DNA from: Nitrosomonas stercoris
GTDB lineage: Bacteria > Pseudomonadota > Gammaproteobacteria > Burkholderiales > Nitrosomonadaceae
NCBI GenBank assembly: GCA_006742785.1
Contig: AP019755.1
Location: 1,922,001-1,986,000, forward strand
Length of the DNA: 64,000 nt
Reading direction: 5' to 3'
The translations under genes were made by a program, and so were the position numbers. Below the pieces are notes generated by a model. It ran no database searches and was not told the DNA's origin. It was given only the letters and a program-made list of their open reading frames with translations. This document shows, piece after piece, positions 1 to 9,426 of this stretch (its first letter is position 1; every line of letters begins with the position of its first letter).

Positions 1-275
1 GTGTTAAACAGACTGGCCGCCAGCTTACAAGCAACCAGGTTAGTTTCATCACTGCCAGTCAGCGCCAGCAACATGTCAGCATCTTCCATGCCGGCTTCGG
101 TCATGACATCAGGATGAGAGGCGTAACCGACTACTGTGCGTAAATCCAGGCGTTCCTGTAACGGAATGAGATTACTGCGTGATTGGTCAACAATGGTGAT
201 GTCGTTTGATTCACTTACCAGACTTTCAGCAACGGTTGAGCCAACTTGGCCCGCACCTAAAATAACTATTTTCAC
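1..275 (-). CDS. trkA: Trk potassium uptake regulatory subunit TrkA, N-terminal part (runs off window)
   Basis: The reverse strand reads from a GTG at 273-275 into [19 protein letters not shown], the first beta strand and glycine-rich NAD-binding loop (GAGQVG) of a TrkA-N/RCK Rossmann domain. An acidic residue ends the second strand (ITIVDQ), as expected for NAD(H) binding. The frame stays open for 91 codons to the window edge and includes [18 protein letters not shown], typical of TrkA. Known family role: cytoplasmic NAD-binding subunit gating the TrkH/TrkG potassium channel. Only about one fifth of a normal 450-residue TrkA is visible. The unknown membrane protein upstream ends 36 bp before this start and may be cotranscribed. 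Confidence 0.9.
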   Translation of the reverse strand, partial: MKIVILGAGQVGSTVAESLVSESNDITIVDQSRSNLIPLQERLDLRTVVGYASHPDVMTEAGMEDADMLLALTGSDETNLVACKLAASLFN

Positions 276-311
276 TTGTCGTGGTATCTATTTGCAGGAG
301 ATCCTTAAAGT

Positions 312-1583
312 TTAATAGTGTACCCAGTTCAAGGTTTCAATGCGCCGTTCAATTTCTTCTTCTATACGATGATAACGTGGATCATCAATGCCACCATAGC
401 GCGCTTTGAATACGTTTTCAGGCAAATGTTCGGGTAAATCTTTCCATTGAGGAATGAGATCAGTATCCTGAATGCCAGATAGCACGATATTGCGCATTCT
501 ACGGGCGGCATCTTCGCTGGCCATAGCTTTTTCAGCAAATCGTGTGCCGACTCGATCGGCGATCAAATCGTTAAAAGAAAATCCACTGCCGGAACGAGCA
601 TCTTCCATTTCCTTGTACAAACCAATGGCATTGGACAAGATGGTATCGGAATAAGCGGTGATAACGGCAGAAGCCATAAAATGCATGGCAAGATCGCTGC
701 GCCCATCCAGGGTAATGTTGGTTCTAACTGGATTAGGCCAACCGGCTGCTTCTGGAATGATCAGTTTGAATGGAACATGGATAACATGAAAGGCGGTAAC
801 CAAAAGCGCCGCCCGAAATTCTTCAAGCACGTTTTCACGGGTGGTTTGTTGAGTCGTCTCTTGCATGATCAGTGTCAAAATTTCAGACAATGGCACTGAT
901 TTTGCTGTTTGTTGACGATTATGCGCATTCAAAAACAAATGGTAGTGCGATATTCTAGCAAGTGCTCGCTGGTCAAAAAAAGGCAATTTGAGTGCTGTAT
1001 GATCCGCATCATTATTCCAGCCTTGCCAATAATAAGTAATGGCGACTTCATCACGAGCAAATCGTAATTTTCTGAGTGCTGTGACACCCGCTTGAATATC
1101 TGGATTGAGCTGTTGTAATCCTGCTAATAATTTTTCAAACAGTGGATTAGCGATGGCACCTGGGAGATATAACTGACCGATTTGCAATGAGCTGAGTACA
1201 GGCAAACGATTTGTTTCGGTGAAAGTGACTTGCAAATTTAAATAGCGGTTAGTGAGCGTTTTGAAAAGTGGCAAACTTAACTGAATTTGTGCGGTTTGCT
1301 CATTGATGATGGTTTGCGCGTAGCCTTGCCCAAGGTGATAGGCCAGATAATTTAATGCATTATCAATATCATCGGATAAAAGCTGAACGGTTGTGGTCGT
1401 GCCGGGTGTTACTTGGTAGCGGTGCGTATCTAGAATATCCTTGGCTCGAGCGATTTGATCCGGGGAGACGGAAATTTCCCGTTTGATTTGTGGTTGGCTA
1501 TCAATAGCCAGATAAATAACAGCTGCCAAAGCAACAAAAAGAATCAATAAACTGATTCCAATTAATTTGAATAGTTTTCCCAT
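312..1583 (-). CDS. Membrane-anchored protein of unknown function (423 aa)
   Basis: The ATG at 1583 is preferred over an in-frame TTG three codons upstream. Residues 5-27 form one hydrophobic segment (LIGISLLILFVALAAVIYLAI) after a short Lys-containing N-terminus. This predicts a signal anchor with about 395 residues outside the cytoplasm. The rest is soluble and mixed alpha/beta, with long helical stretches and a charged C-terminus (RIEEEIERRIETLNW). I do not recognise a named domain. It lies 36 bp upstream of trkA on the same strand, so cotranscription is possible but no function follows. No cysteine motif, Walker motif or obvious catalytic signature was seen. Confidence 0.75.
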   Translation of the reverse strand: MGKLFKLIGISLLILFVALAAVIYLAIDSQPQIKREISVSPDQIARAKDILDTHRYQVTPGTTTTVQLLSDDIDNALNYLAYHLGQGYAQTIINEQTAQIQLSLPLFKTLTNRYLNLQVTFTETNRLPVLSSLQIGQLYLPGAIANPLFEKLLAGLQQLNPDIQAGVTALRKLRFARDEVAITYYWQGWNNDADHTALKLPFFDQRALARISHYHLFLNAHNRQQTAKSVPLSEILTLIMQETTQQTTRENVLEEFRAALLVTAFHVIHVPFKLIIPEAAGWPNPVRTNITLDGRSDLAMHFMASAVITAYSDTILSNAIGLYKEMEDARSGSGFSFNDLIADRVGTRFAEKAMASEDAARRMRNIVLSGIQDTDLIPQWKDLPEHLPENVFKARYGGIDDPRYHRIEEEIERRIETLNWVHY

Positions 1584-1691
1584 GTGGTGCAATTAGTTTT
1601 TGCTTTGATTGGAGCCTTGAGCAGGTTCTGAGCAAATGTCAGCGTGCTTACTGATTTATTTTTGTTGTGGATGGTATCGCTGTGTTAAGTA

Positions 1692-2246
1692 TTACCACCA
1701 ATAATAGGGATCGTAATGGCGGCGATAAAAAAACGGATAGCTATAATAGCCCGGATAAGGGCCATAGCGGTAGCGAGTATTCCAATATAAATTATCTTCT
1801 CGGTAGCTGGCCGGCCACAGATGGATAGCTTCAGCAGCAATAAGCGGAATGGAAATCGTTTTATTGCCGACGGAACGTTCGATACTCTGTTTGATTACTC
1901 CAGTAACGGTTACTTCAGTGCCTTTGGTAAAGAGGGCCGGATCAATAAATTCACTGGTTGTTACCGCAAAACGTCCTGCTCCAGCCTGATTGGTTTGTGG
2001 ATAACCATTGCGACTGAGTGGATAAAACAATACTTGCATGAAGCTGAAGTCTGCTTCATTTTCAATGGCAATTACGGTTCCTCCCCAGCGAATCGGTGTG
2101 TCTTGATAAGCTTCAATATTCTGCGCAACTAGCTGATAGGGGATATCTACTGCTGAAAAGTCTCTGATGTCTGGCGGCATACTGGTACAGGCTCCCAGTA
2201 AAAGCAGGCTGCATAGCAGAAAAAATGAGGAGGTTTTAAGGTACAT
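1692..2246 (-). CDS. Slp-family outer membrane lipoprotein
   Basis: The open frame extends to 2333, but the ATG at 2246 puts a proper lipoprotein signal at the N-terminus: a lysine, a hydrophobic stretch, then the lipobox LLGAC with the acylated cysteine near residue 20. The body matches the Slp family (Slp/YeaY of E. coli): an N-terminal 'DIRDF..VDIPYQLV', then an OB-like beta region with 'IRWGGTVIAIEN' and 'FTKGTEVTVTGVI'. The last 40 residues are very rich in Tyr, Arg, Pro and Trp (YRYGPYPGYYSYPFFYRR), common in this lipoprotein class. Residue after the Cys is Thr, not Asp, so Lol sorting to the outer membrane is expected. Exact role in the family is not established. Confidence 0.85.
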   Translation of the reverse strand: MYLKTSSFFLLCSLLLLGACTSMPPDIRDFSAVDIPYQLVAQNIEAYQDTPIRWGGTVIAIENEADFSFMQVLFYPLSRNGYPQTNQAGAGRFAVTTSEFIDPALFTKGTEVTVTGVIKQSIERSVGNKTISIPLIAAEAIHLWPASYREDNLYWNTRYRYGPYPGYYSYPFFYRRHYDPYYWW

Positions 2247-2583
2247 GATTTTTGGATGATCAGTAATTAACAAGATGGATAGTAAATCAGCCACTACATT
2301 GGACAAATGTTTTATTGCAAGATTCGTTGCCAAAAAGGGACATCACAAAAAATATGGAAGGAAGAGGAGAAGTTTCCTGATAGCGAATTAATACGCTTAT
2401 TAGTTTGCTGGTTTTACATGAAATCTGAATAAAATTTCGGGAAGAGCTTTTTGGGAAACTCTTGAAAAATACTAATGGAGATGATTAATCGAAGCAAAAA
2501 AACAGCTAAAACAAGAATCTGTGTGGAATAAATGAATATTTTTAGTAGTGGAAATGGCGGTACAGACGATTCTTAGAAACTTC

Positions 2584-3781
2584 CTAAAATTGCATATAGA
2601 TATTTGCTCTAAGTGTTTGGTCAGCAAGATAGGTGTTGAATTGGCCCGTATAAGTAACTTCCATTGCAGTATTAGAAGAGGGGATATAGCTCAACCCGGT
2701 TTCAACCACTGCGGCATTACGTGCGGCTGGAATACCACTAACCGTAAAAGGGTCCCCTTCATTGACAAAGTGTATTGTGGTGCGTGGATTGAGATTGTTG
2801 AAAGCGTAGCGCCAACCGGCTGTGCCGCTCACAACCAAACTAGCCTTTGCAAGTTGCATAGTGGTTGCACTGTGTATCCCGAGAGTCGTGAAGAAAACAT
2901 CTGTATTTGATGAAGCTTGCGCTAGTTTGGTAACGCTGTTTTCCCTGATTTGTTTTTTTGTATGCAGATTAACGTATGCAAGATTGACAAACGGCCTGAG
3001 TTGAACGCTTTTTATATCGGCGTTGTAATCAAGTTCTCCAAAGATGCGTATTGTTTCTGCTTTATAGCTACTTTTTATTTTTTCTCCAAAGTTGGGAGAT
3101 AGGTTGCCGGAACCCGTTTTATTATTGTGTCTGTATCCGGTGTAAGTTGCGCCTGTGTGTAGAGAAAAACGATTATGCTGTGTTCCGCTATAAAGGCCAG
3201 CATGATAATAGTTATCAAGCATTGAATGATAGAGATTCCTTGTTTTGAAACTGGATCGGTTGAAGTTGGCAATGGCGTCAAGATACCAATCACTGGCAGA
3301 AGATAAATTGGTACCCAGAAAAAACCCTTGTGTTGAGTGATTAAGGTGAGCGATATAGCTATGGTTGTTAATATGTTTCCATGAACCGAATTTCTTTTTC
3401 CAGGTAATAAAATGTTGAGTATTTTTGGTTAAATCTGCTGAATGTATAACAGACCGAATATTTTCTGATGAATTGTCAGAAATAGCGTAGCGAGCACGAG
3501 TTTCAGCTGGAATAAAGAGACTACTTTTGTTTGGTGCCATTTTCATGGGCATGTGCAATCCTTTGAAAGGATATTGAGGAGTCAGATCTGAGTATTCGTT
3601 CGTAGCGTTAAAAGTGTTACCAATTGCGGTGTTGTTTTTATGTCGTTGATAGGCATTATTATTAATGGGCGCAGTAATGCCATCCATTTTGGCATTGTCA
3701 GCAGCTGAAGCATTGAGTGCTGATAGCATAAAAAATCCAATAGCCAAACTGTGCAAAAAATATTTAAAATAACTGTCGCAT
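2584..3781 (-). pseudogene. Autotransporter-like outer membrane beta-barrel protein, signal sequence apparently frameshifted
   Basis: The frame open from 3756 to 2584 encodes 390 aa. Its C-terminal ~250 residues look like an autotransporter beta-domain: alternating amphipathic strands, a conserved-looking segment 'GWRYAFNNLNP...VSGIPAARNAAVVETGLSY', and a terminal Phe (IYMQF) as in outer-membrane barrels. There is almost no passenger (about 130 residues). In this frame the only upstream start is a TTG at 3756 with no Shine-Dalgarno, and it cuts into a signal peptide. An ATG at 3781 in the neighbouring frame would give MRQLFKYFLHSLAIGFFML and a cleavage site after ALNASA if one T were removed from the TTTT run near 3764-3767. 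I infer a one-base frameshift or, less likely, a functional TTG start. Confidence 0.6.
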
Positions 3782-4055
3782 ATAATATGGCAGAGAAGTT
3801 GCGAGAGTGAATATTTTTTTAATTGTCTCCATAACGCAAGCGTGATTTATAAATTGACTTTGGTTGTAATCATTTAACCTTGGCGGTAATAAAATTTTTC
3901 TGTGCCGAGCAAATTCATTTATTCCGTTTGATTGAAAGGTATAATAGCTTTTCTTACTTTTGCTATAAGCCTTGATCTATCTTGTTTATCTTGTCTAGTT
4001 CCCGTTTTTGTATGTTTTTGGCTGATCAGTTTTATTTCATGAATGGAGCTGAAGA

Positions 4056-4790
4056 ATGGTTGGCATGAATCCACCTTCTGTCTTGGATTTCAGAAGCAGC
4101 ACTTCTTTTGCTCTAGCTTTGGTTATCTATAGCGATGACATGGAGGCAATCAGTCATCGTTTACAAGAAAAAATTGCCAGCGCTCCTGGTTTTTTCAATG
4201 GCTCGCCAATACAGCTTGATTTAAGCGAATTGAATGCAAAGGGAGAGGCTATTGATGTGGTGGCATTAATAGCACTACTGCGCGGATTGAATTTGTTTCC
4301 GATTGGGATAAGAGGCGCAGATGCAGCGCAGGAAAAACACGCGCTGGAACTGGCAGTACCGATCGATAGTGGTAGTAGCCATGGCGATATCGTTTTTCCG
4401 AAGGTAGAAACAGAAAAGAAAGTCATTACTGGAACGCAAGCCATCGCCAGTGAAACGAATCACACTCCAGCAATGATGATTACTCAGCCAGTACGCTCTG
4501 GGCAACGTATCTATGCCACCAGCGATTTGGTCATTCTGGCGCAGGTCAGTGCAGGAGCAGAAATAATGGCTGAAGGTAATATTCATGTCTACAACACCTT
4601 GCGAGGGCGTGCGCTTGCAGGAGTGCAGGGAAATACTGAGGCAAGGCTTTTTTGCCTAGATTTGCAAGCGGAGTTGGTTTCAGTGGCGGGTATTTACAAA
4701 ACAAGTGAGGATTTGAAGGAGACTTTTAGTAAAAAGCCAATACAGGTTTATTTGCAGGAACAAGCATTAATTATCGAAGAATTGAGCTGA
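4056..4790 (+). CDS. minC: Septum site-determining protein MinC
   Basis: The 244-aa protein has the two MinC parts. An N-terminal domain (about 1-110) blocks FtsZ assembly. A C-terminal beta-helix (about 145-240) has the signature '[43 protein letters not shown]' that binds MinD and dimerises. Known role: with MinD, inhibits Z-ring assembly away from midcell. It is first in minC-minD-minE, all on the + strand, with minD starting 25 bp after its stop. The linker (about 110-140) is low complexity and Thr/Lys rich. An ATG four codons downstream (MNPPSV) is an alternative start. Confidence 0.95.
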   Translation: MVGMNPPSVLDFRSSTSFALALVIYSDDMEAISHRLQEKIASAPGFFNGSPIQLDLSELNAKGEAIDVVALIALLRGLNLFPIGIRGADAAQEKHALELAVPIDSGSSHGDIVFPKVETEKKVITGTQAIASETNHTPAMMITQPVRSGQRIYATSDLVILAQVSAGAEIMAEGNIHVYNTLRGRALAGVQGNTEARLFCLDLQAELVSVAGIYKTSEDLKETFSKKPIQVYLQEQALIIEELS

Positions 4791-4815
4791 AAATATTTCT
4801 GAAAAGGAGAATCAA

Positions 4816-5625
4816 TTGGCAAGAATCATTGTTGTAACTTCCGGAAAGGGAGGCGTTGGAAAAACCACGACCAGTGCCGCTATTGCTATGGGATTGGCTA
4901 AACGTGGGCATAAAACCGCTGTGGTTGATTTTGACGTTGGTTTACGCAATCTGGATTTGATTATGGGATGCGAGCGGCGAGTGGTGTATGATTTTGTCAA
5001 TGTCATAAATGGAGAGGCAAATCTTAATCAGGCGCTTATCCGGGATAAAAATTGCAATCAGCTTTATATTCTTCCCGCCTCGCAAACACGTGATAAGGAT
5101 GCCTTGAGTCTGGAGGGTGTAGGTAAAGTACTGGAGGAGCTTTCCAACGATTTCAAATATATCGTTTGTGATTCTCCAGCGGGTATTGAAAGAGGTGCTA
5201 GTTTGGCGATGTATTATGCGGATGATGCTTTTGTAGTCACCAATCCGGAAGTTTCATCTGTTCGGGATTCAGATCGAATGCTAGGGATTTTAGCTAGTAA
5301 ATCACGGCGGGCAGAGTTGAATATGGAGCCGATCAAAGAATATTTACTGTTGTCACGTTATGATCCAGATAGAGTGGATTCCGGGGAAATGTTGAGTCTG
5401 GAAGATGTGCAGGAGATTTTATCGTTGCATTTGCTAGGTGTGATTCCGGAATCCAAGTCGGTATTAAACGCATCCAACGCAGGTTTTCCGGTAATTCTGG
5501 ATGAAAAAAGTGATGCCGGACAAGCCTATGCAGATATAGTGGCGCGTTATCTAGGTGAAAAAAGACCGCTTCGCTTTGTTGATAGCAAGAAAGGTTTTTT
5601 TAGAAAGCTGTTTGGAGGTAAATAA
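4816..5625 (+). CDS. minD: Septum site-determining ATPase MinD
   Basis: The start is a TTG at 4816, preceded by AAGGAGA at 4804-4810 with good spacing; the protein opens ARIIVVTSGKGGVGKTTT. Residues 10-17 are the deviant Walker A motif (KGGVGKTT) of the MinD/ParA ATPases. 'YIVCDSPAGIERGA' is the switch/Walker B region. The C-terminus ends in the amphipathic membrane-targeting helix (GFFRKLFGGK). Length 269 aa is normal. Known role: ATP-dependent membrane binding, recruitment of MinC, oscillation driven by MinE. Its TAA stop shares its last base with the minE ATG, so the two are translationally coupled. Confidence 0.97.
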   Translation: MARIIVVTSGKGGVGKTTTSAAIAMGLAKRGHKTAVVDFDVGLRNLDLIMGCERRVVYDFVNVINGEANLNQALIRDKNCNQLYILPASQTRDKDALSLEGVGKVLEELSNDFKYIVCDSPAGIERGASLAMYYADDAFVVTNPEVSSVRDSDRMLGILASKSRRAELNMEPIKEYLLLSRYDPDRVDSGEMLSLEDVQEILSLHLLGVIPESKSVLNASNAGFPVILDEKSDAGQAYADIVARYLGEKRPLRFVDSKKGFFRKLFGGK

Positions 5626-5921
5626 TGAGTTTATTGGATTATTTCAGATCATCTAAATCTAAAACAGCCTCGGTTGCCAAGGAAAGATTACAGATTCTTG
5701 TCGCGCATGAACGCTATTATCGGAATAAGCCATCTTATTTGCCACAGCTGCAAGAAGAGCTCATGCAGGTGATTCGTAAATATGTTCAGGTGGATCAGGA
5801 TGCCATCTCGGTAAAATTCGAGCAAGATGATAACCAGGAAACACTGGAGCTTAATATCGTTCTGCCGGACACACAAAATACGCGAGACCCACAGCAGGAT
5901 ATGGTCAGGAATGCGCTGTAA
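5625..5921 (+). CDS. minE: Cell division topological specificity factor MinE
   Basis: Standard MinE features are visible in 98 aa. The N-terminal membrane-binding segment (SLLDYFRSS) is followed by the MinD-contacting helix (AKERLQILVAHER), then the dimerisation domain 'YLPQLQEELMQVIRKYVQVDQDAISVKFEQDD'. MinE stimulates the MinD ATPase and confines MinCD to the poles. The ATG overlaps the minD stop by one base (TAATG). The length is slightly above the common 85-90 aa because of a C-terminal polar tail. Confidence 0.96.
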   Translation: MSLLDYFRSSKSKTASVAKERLQILVAHERYYRNKPSYLPQLQEELMQVIRKYVQVDQDAISVKFEQDDNQETLELNIVLPDTQNTRDPQQDMVRNAL

Positions 5922-6043
5922 TATCAGGGTAAATATAGATAGGAGCAACCAGAATCAATTAAGATTTTTTGGCATATATCTGCTGCCAACCGGACCGAAA
6001 TAGTGAGGAGCGTATTTTTTGTAATGTTTTGAATAACAATCAG

Positions 6044-6634
6044 ATGGCGTATAAACACTGGGTTTTGGGTGTTTTGCTCATATTGGTTGGCTGTGTCAGT
6101 CCGGAGCCTCAGCGTGCTGAAGTTACAACGGTTGTTATTCAACCCTCGTTAGAGCAAATTAATCTGGCCGATAAGCCTTTTGCACTGGTTGGCAGATTGG
6201 TGGTTAATGCTAAACAACAGAAATTTTCTGGTGGAATACGATGGCAGCATACCCAGCAGAATGACGAGATTTATTTATTTTCTTCACTTGGACAAGTTAT
6301 TGCAGAAATATTGCGAGATCAGACAGGTGTCAGCTTAACCACCTCCGAACCGACTACTTACCATGCACAAAAGGCAGAATATCTTACCGATCAGGTATTA
6401 GGCTGGGAATTACCTTTGGCAGGCTTGCAGTTCTGGGTGCGTGGTGAGCATTACCCTGGCACAATTGCAGAAAAAGATCTGGATACGAACAATCGTACCG
6501 TGGCCATCCGTCAAGATGGGTGGAGTGTTTCTTATCGAAGTTACCACGCTGCACACCAGCCAAAACTGCTGGAATTTAGTTACAACGATGTGAAGATGAA
6601 GTTAATTGTTGATCAATGGGGAAAAGCTGAATAG
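6044..6634 (+). CDS. lolB: Outer membrane lipoprotein receptor LolB
   Basis: The frame is open from 5969, but the ATG at 6044 yields a clean lipoprotein signal: MAYKHWVLGVLLILVGC, with the lipobox LVGC. The mature part fits LolB: 'FALVGRLVVNAKQQKFSGGIRWQH', 'LFSSLGQVIAEILRD', 'LGWELPLAGLQFWVRG' and a C-terminal 'VKMKLIVDQW'. Known role: accepts lipoproteins from periplasmic LolA and inserts them in the outer membrane. It sits directly upstream of ispE, the usual betaproteobacterial neighbour (38 bp gap), so the pair is probably cotranscribed. Confidence 0.92.
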   Translation: MAYKHWVLGVLLILVGCVSPEPQRAEVTTVVIQPSLEQINLADKPFALVGRLVVNAKQQKFSGGIRWQHTQQNDEIYLFSSLGQVIAEILRDQTGVSLTTSEPTTYHAQKAEYLTDQVLGWELPLAGLQFWVRGEHYPGTIAEKDLDTNNRTVAIRQDGWSVSYRSYHAAHQPKLLEFSYNDVKMKLIVDQWGKAE

Positions 6635-6672
6635 CTTTCTTGAATAAATAAGGGTTACTAAAGCAACTTCTT

Positions 6673-7521
6673 ATGGGCAACATGAAAGTATTTCCGGCCC
6701 CAGCCAAGCTTAATCTATTTTTGCATGTCTTAGGGCGGCGAGAAGATGGCTATCATTTGTTGCAAACTGTTTTTCGTTTTATTGATTATGCAGATCAATT
6801 AAGCTTTACTGTAACCAATGACGGTGTGATTAGCCATGTAAACCAGATTGTTGGTTTAACGGAAGCTGACGATTTATGCATTCGTGCTGCGAAATTACTC
6901 CGTGAACAATCTGGAAGAGAAACCTCCTTAGGTGTCAAAATTCACCTGCATAAGAAAATTCCGCTGGGAGGGGGATTAGGTGGTGGCAGCTCGGATGCAG
7001 CAACAACATTAATTGCTTTAAACCGTTTGTGGGCAATTAATTGGCCCAAAGAACGCCTAATGAAATTAGGACTGGAATTGGGAGCAGATGTACCTATATT
7101 CATTTATGGGTACAATGCGTTTGCTGAAGGTGTAGGTGAAAAGTTACAAAAAATGGATCTGTCGCCAGCGTGGTATATTGTGCTTACTCCGCCTGTACAA
7201 GTTCATACAGCAGCGGTTTTTGCCAGCAAGGAGTTGACACGCAATACAATTCCCATCAAAATGGCGAACTTTTCTATGGCGCAAGGTCATAACGATCTTG
7301 AACCCGTAGCAATGCGCATGCAACCTGTTATTGCAGAGTGGTTAAATTGGCTGAAAAAACAGCCAGATACGATAAATGTTGCCATGAGTGGCGCAGGAGC
7401 ATGCATGTTCGCAGAATTTACCAGCGAATCTGCTGCGCAGAAAGTATTTGAACAGTTACCTGATGGTATGCGTGGTTTTGTTACATCAGGGCTTGCAGAA
7501 CATCCTTTATTGGATTTTTAG
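6673..7521 (+). CDS. ispE: 4-diphosphocytidyl-2-C-methyl-D-erythritol kinase IspE
   Basis: GHMP kinase family, 282 aa. The N-terminal 'PAPAKLNLFLHVLGRREDGYHLL' is the IspE substrate-binding signature. The ATP-binding glycine-rich loop is 'PLGGGLGGGSSDAA'. 'ELGADVPIFIYGYNAFAEGVGE' and the late 'NVAMSGAGACMFAEF' are also conserved. Known role: ATP-dependent phosphorylation of CDP-ME in the MEP isoprenoid pathway. The start could be the ATG at 6673 or the one at 6682 (MKVFPAPAK). A tRNA-Gln gene follows 5 bp after the stop, then prs. Confidence 0.96.
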   Translation: MGNMKVFPAPAKLNLFLHVLGRREDGYHLLQTVFRFIDYADQLSFTVTNDGVISHVNQIVGLTEADDLCIRAAKLLREQSGRETSLGVKIHLHKKIPLGGGLGGGSSDAATTLIALNRLWAINWPKERLMKLGLELGADVPIFIYGYNAFAEGVGEKLQKMDLSPAWYIVLTPPVQVHTAAVFASKELTRNTIPIKMANFSMAQGHNDLEPVAMRMQPVIAEWLNWLKKQPDTINVAMSGAGACMFAEFTSESAAQKVFEQLPDGMRGFVTSGLAEHPLLDF

Positions 7522-7526
7522 AATAT

Positions 7527-7601
7527 TGGGGAGTCGCCAAGTGGTAAGGCACCGGATTTTGATTCCGGCATTCGCAGGTTCGATCCCTGCCTCCCCAGCC
7601 A
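7527..7601 (+). tRNA. tRNA-Gln (anticodon TTG), CCA encoded
   Basis: A full cloverleaf can be drawn. The acceptor stem TGGGGAG pairs with CTCCCCA at 7591-7597. The anticodon stem CCGGA/TCCGG encloses the loop TTTTGAT, giving anticodon TTG. A T arm GCAGG TTCGATC CCTGC is present. The 3' CCA is encoded. The gene lies between ispE and prs, the usual arrangement in Betaproteobacteria. Confidence 0.97.
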
Positions 7602-7693
7602 AATTTCAATGAATCTGTCACAATCATGTCAGGCGCTATATCAACGTCTGTGTCTACAGCCACTATCTTTTAAATCAGACGTAAAAATTACCC

Positions 7694-8644
7694 ATGTCCT
7701 ATGAAAGCCTGATGGTTTTTACCGGAACGGCTCATCCCAAGCTGGCGCGCGATGTAGTTAAATATTTGAATATCAATTTGGGGCGAGCGAATGTCGGTCG
7801 TTTCAGTGATGGTGAAGTGATGGTTGAGATACTTGAAAATGTCAGAGGCAATGATGTTTTTGTGCTGCAATCCACCTGTGCTCCGACTAACGACAGTTTG
7901 ATGGAAATTCTGGTGATTGTAGATGCTCTGAAGCGTGCATCTGCTAGCCGTGTGACGGCGGCTATTCCTTATTTTGGCTATGCCCGTCAGGATAGACGAA
8001 CTCGCTCGGCACGCGTTCCCATTACAGCTAAGGTAGTAGCAAATATGCTCACCAGTGTCGGGGTAGATAGGGTACTAACTATGGATTTGCACTCTGATCA
8101 AATCCAGGGTTTTTTTGACATTCCAGTAGATAATATTTATGGCACCCCTACTTTATTGGGGGATATCTGGAAGCATGATTACGAAAACCTAATTGTGGTG
8201 TCACCTGATGTGGGAGGAGTCGTACGAGCACGTCATATGGCTAAGCGGTTGGAATGTGATTTAGCTATTATTGACAAACGCCGTCCCAAACCAAATGAAT
8301 CCAAGGTCATGAATATTATTGGTGACGTAGCCGGGCGCACCTGTGTCATTGTGGATGATATGGTCGATACAGCTAATACATTATGTGAAGCCGCTTCAGC
8401 TCTTAAACAGGAAGGGGCTTCCAGTGTTATTGCCTATTCAACACATGCAGTTTTATCTGGCAAGGCAGTAGAGCGTGTGCAAAACTCTGATTTGGATAAA
8501 TTGATCGTAACAGATACGATTCCTTTGAGGGAAGATGCCCGAAAATGTGATCGGATAGAACAATTAAGTGTGGCGAGCTTGCTAGGTGAATCCATGCTCA
8601 GAGTCAGTAATGAAAGTTCGTTAAGTTCGTTGTTTATAGAATAA
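7694..8644 (+). CDS. prs: Ribose-phosphate pyrophosphokinase
   Basis: The protein is 316 aa, the standard length of class I PRPP synthase. Visible motifs are '[28 protein letters not shown]', the ATP-binding loop '[21 protein letters not shown]', '[17 protein letters not shown]', and the PRPP-binding loop '[17 protein letters not shown]'. Known reaction: ribose 5-phosphate + ATP to PRPP + AMP, feeding purine, pyrimidine, His and Trp synthesis. A stem-loop with a short T run separates it from rplY. Confidence 0.97.
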   Translation: MSYESLMVFTGTAHPKLARDVVKYLNINLGRANVGRFSDGEVMVEILENVRGNDVFVLQSTCAPTNDSLMEILVIVDALKRASASRVTAAIPYFGYARQDRRTRSARVPITAKVVANMLTSVGVDRVLTMDLHSDQIQGFFDIPVDNIYGTPTLLGDIWKHDYENLIVVSPDVGGVVRARHMAKRLECDLAIIDKRRPKPNESKVMNIIGDVAGRTCVIVDDMVDTANTLCEAASALKQEGASSVIAYSTHAVLSGKAVERVQNSDLDKLIVTDTIPLREDARKCDRIEQLSVASLLGESMLRVSNESSLSSLFIE

Positions 8645-8656
8645 AATAGCTTACTG

Positions 8657-8684
8657 GCTCGTCCATAGAGAGACGAGCTGTTTT
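8657..8684 (+). terminator. Stem-loop between prs and rplY (weak terminator or attenuator)
   Basis: GCTCGTC (8657-8663) pairs perfectly with GACGAGC (8672-8678) around an 8-nt loop and is followed by TGTTTT. It is short and the T run is interrupted, so partial read-through into rplY is likely. The rplY ribosome site CAGGAG lies just after it. Confidence 0.5.
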
Positions 8685-8696
8685 CAGGAGAATGGA

Positions 8697-9350
8697 ATGC
8701 CAATTGAGATAAGTGCTAATAGTCGTGAATTATATGGAACAGGTGCCAATCGTCGCCTGCGTACCCAGGGAAAATTGCCAGGTGTCATTTATGGAGCAGG
8801 GAAGGATACTCAAGCAATTGTGCTTGATCACAAAGATTTGTATTACAAATTAGCAGTTGATACCTTTCATGCATCTATTCTTTCTATTAGCGTGGATGGT
8901 AAAAAAGAACAAGTATTGTTACGTGATGTGCAAATGCATCCATTTAAGCAACAGGTATTACATGTTGATTTTCTGCGAATTCGTCAAGATCAGGAAATTA
9001 CCGTCAAGATTCCTTTGAATTTTATCAATGGAGATGAAGCGCCCGGAGTCAAATTGTCGGGTGGAATCATTAGTCATGTGATGACTGAAGTTGAAATTTC
9101 CTGTTTACCTAAAGATTTGCCTGAATCCATCGCGGTTGATCTATCAGCAATGGAGGTTGGCAGCACCATCCATACGAGTGAATTGGTATTGCCGGAAGGT
9201 GTTAAATTGACGGCTTTATTAAGGGGTGAAGATGATCAACCGGTTGCAGGCCTCACCTTGCCGCGTAGCGAAAAAGCAGCAGATTCGGATGACGTTGAAA
9301 TAACCGATGATGAATCTTCAGATGAGAATACGGACGGAGAATCAGCCTGA
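8697..9350 (+). CDS. rplY: 50S ribosomal protein L25/general stress protein Ctc
   Basis: 217 aa. The N-terminal ~95 residues are the L25 5S-rRNA-binding domain ('[25 protein letters not shown]', '[23 protein letters not shown]'). The rest is the TL5/Ctc C-terminal beta domain ('[47 protein letters not shown]') with an acidic tail. This is the long Ctc form, not the short 95-aa form of E. coli. A GGAG-like site precedes the ATG. Known role: binds 5S rRNA in the large subunit. It sits in the prs-rplY-pth-ychF order common in proteobacteria. Confidence 0.96.
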   Translation: MPIEISANSRELYGTGANRRLRTQGKLPGVIYGAGKDTQAIVLDHKDLYYKLAVDTFHASILSISVDGKKEQVLLRDVQMHPFKQQVLHVDFLRIRQDQEITVKIPLNFINGDEAPGVKLSGGIISHVMTEVEISCLPKDLPESIAVDLSAMEVGSTIHTSELVLPEGVKLTALLRGEDDQPVAGLTLPRSEKAADSDDVEITDDESSDENTDGESA

Positions 9351-9426
9351 TCTTAGTGGTATATCTGAGGAACCTGTTCGTACTCTGTCATACCTTGCTC
9401 TTCAGTAATCAAGACAAAAAAACCAA

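Noticed and set aside
1821..2132. 103-aa + frame opposite the Slp-type lipoprotein gene
   Set aside because: Antisense to a clear lipoprotein gene with a lipobox; no supporting signal.
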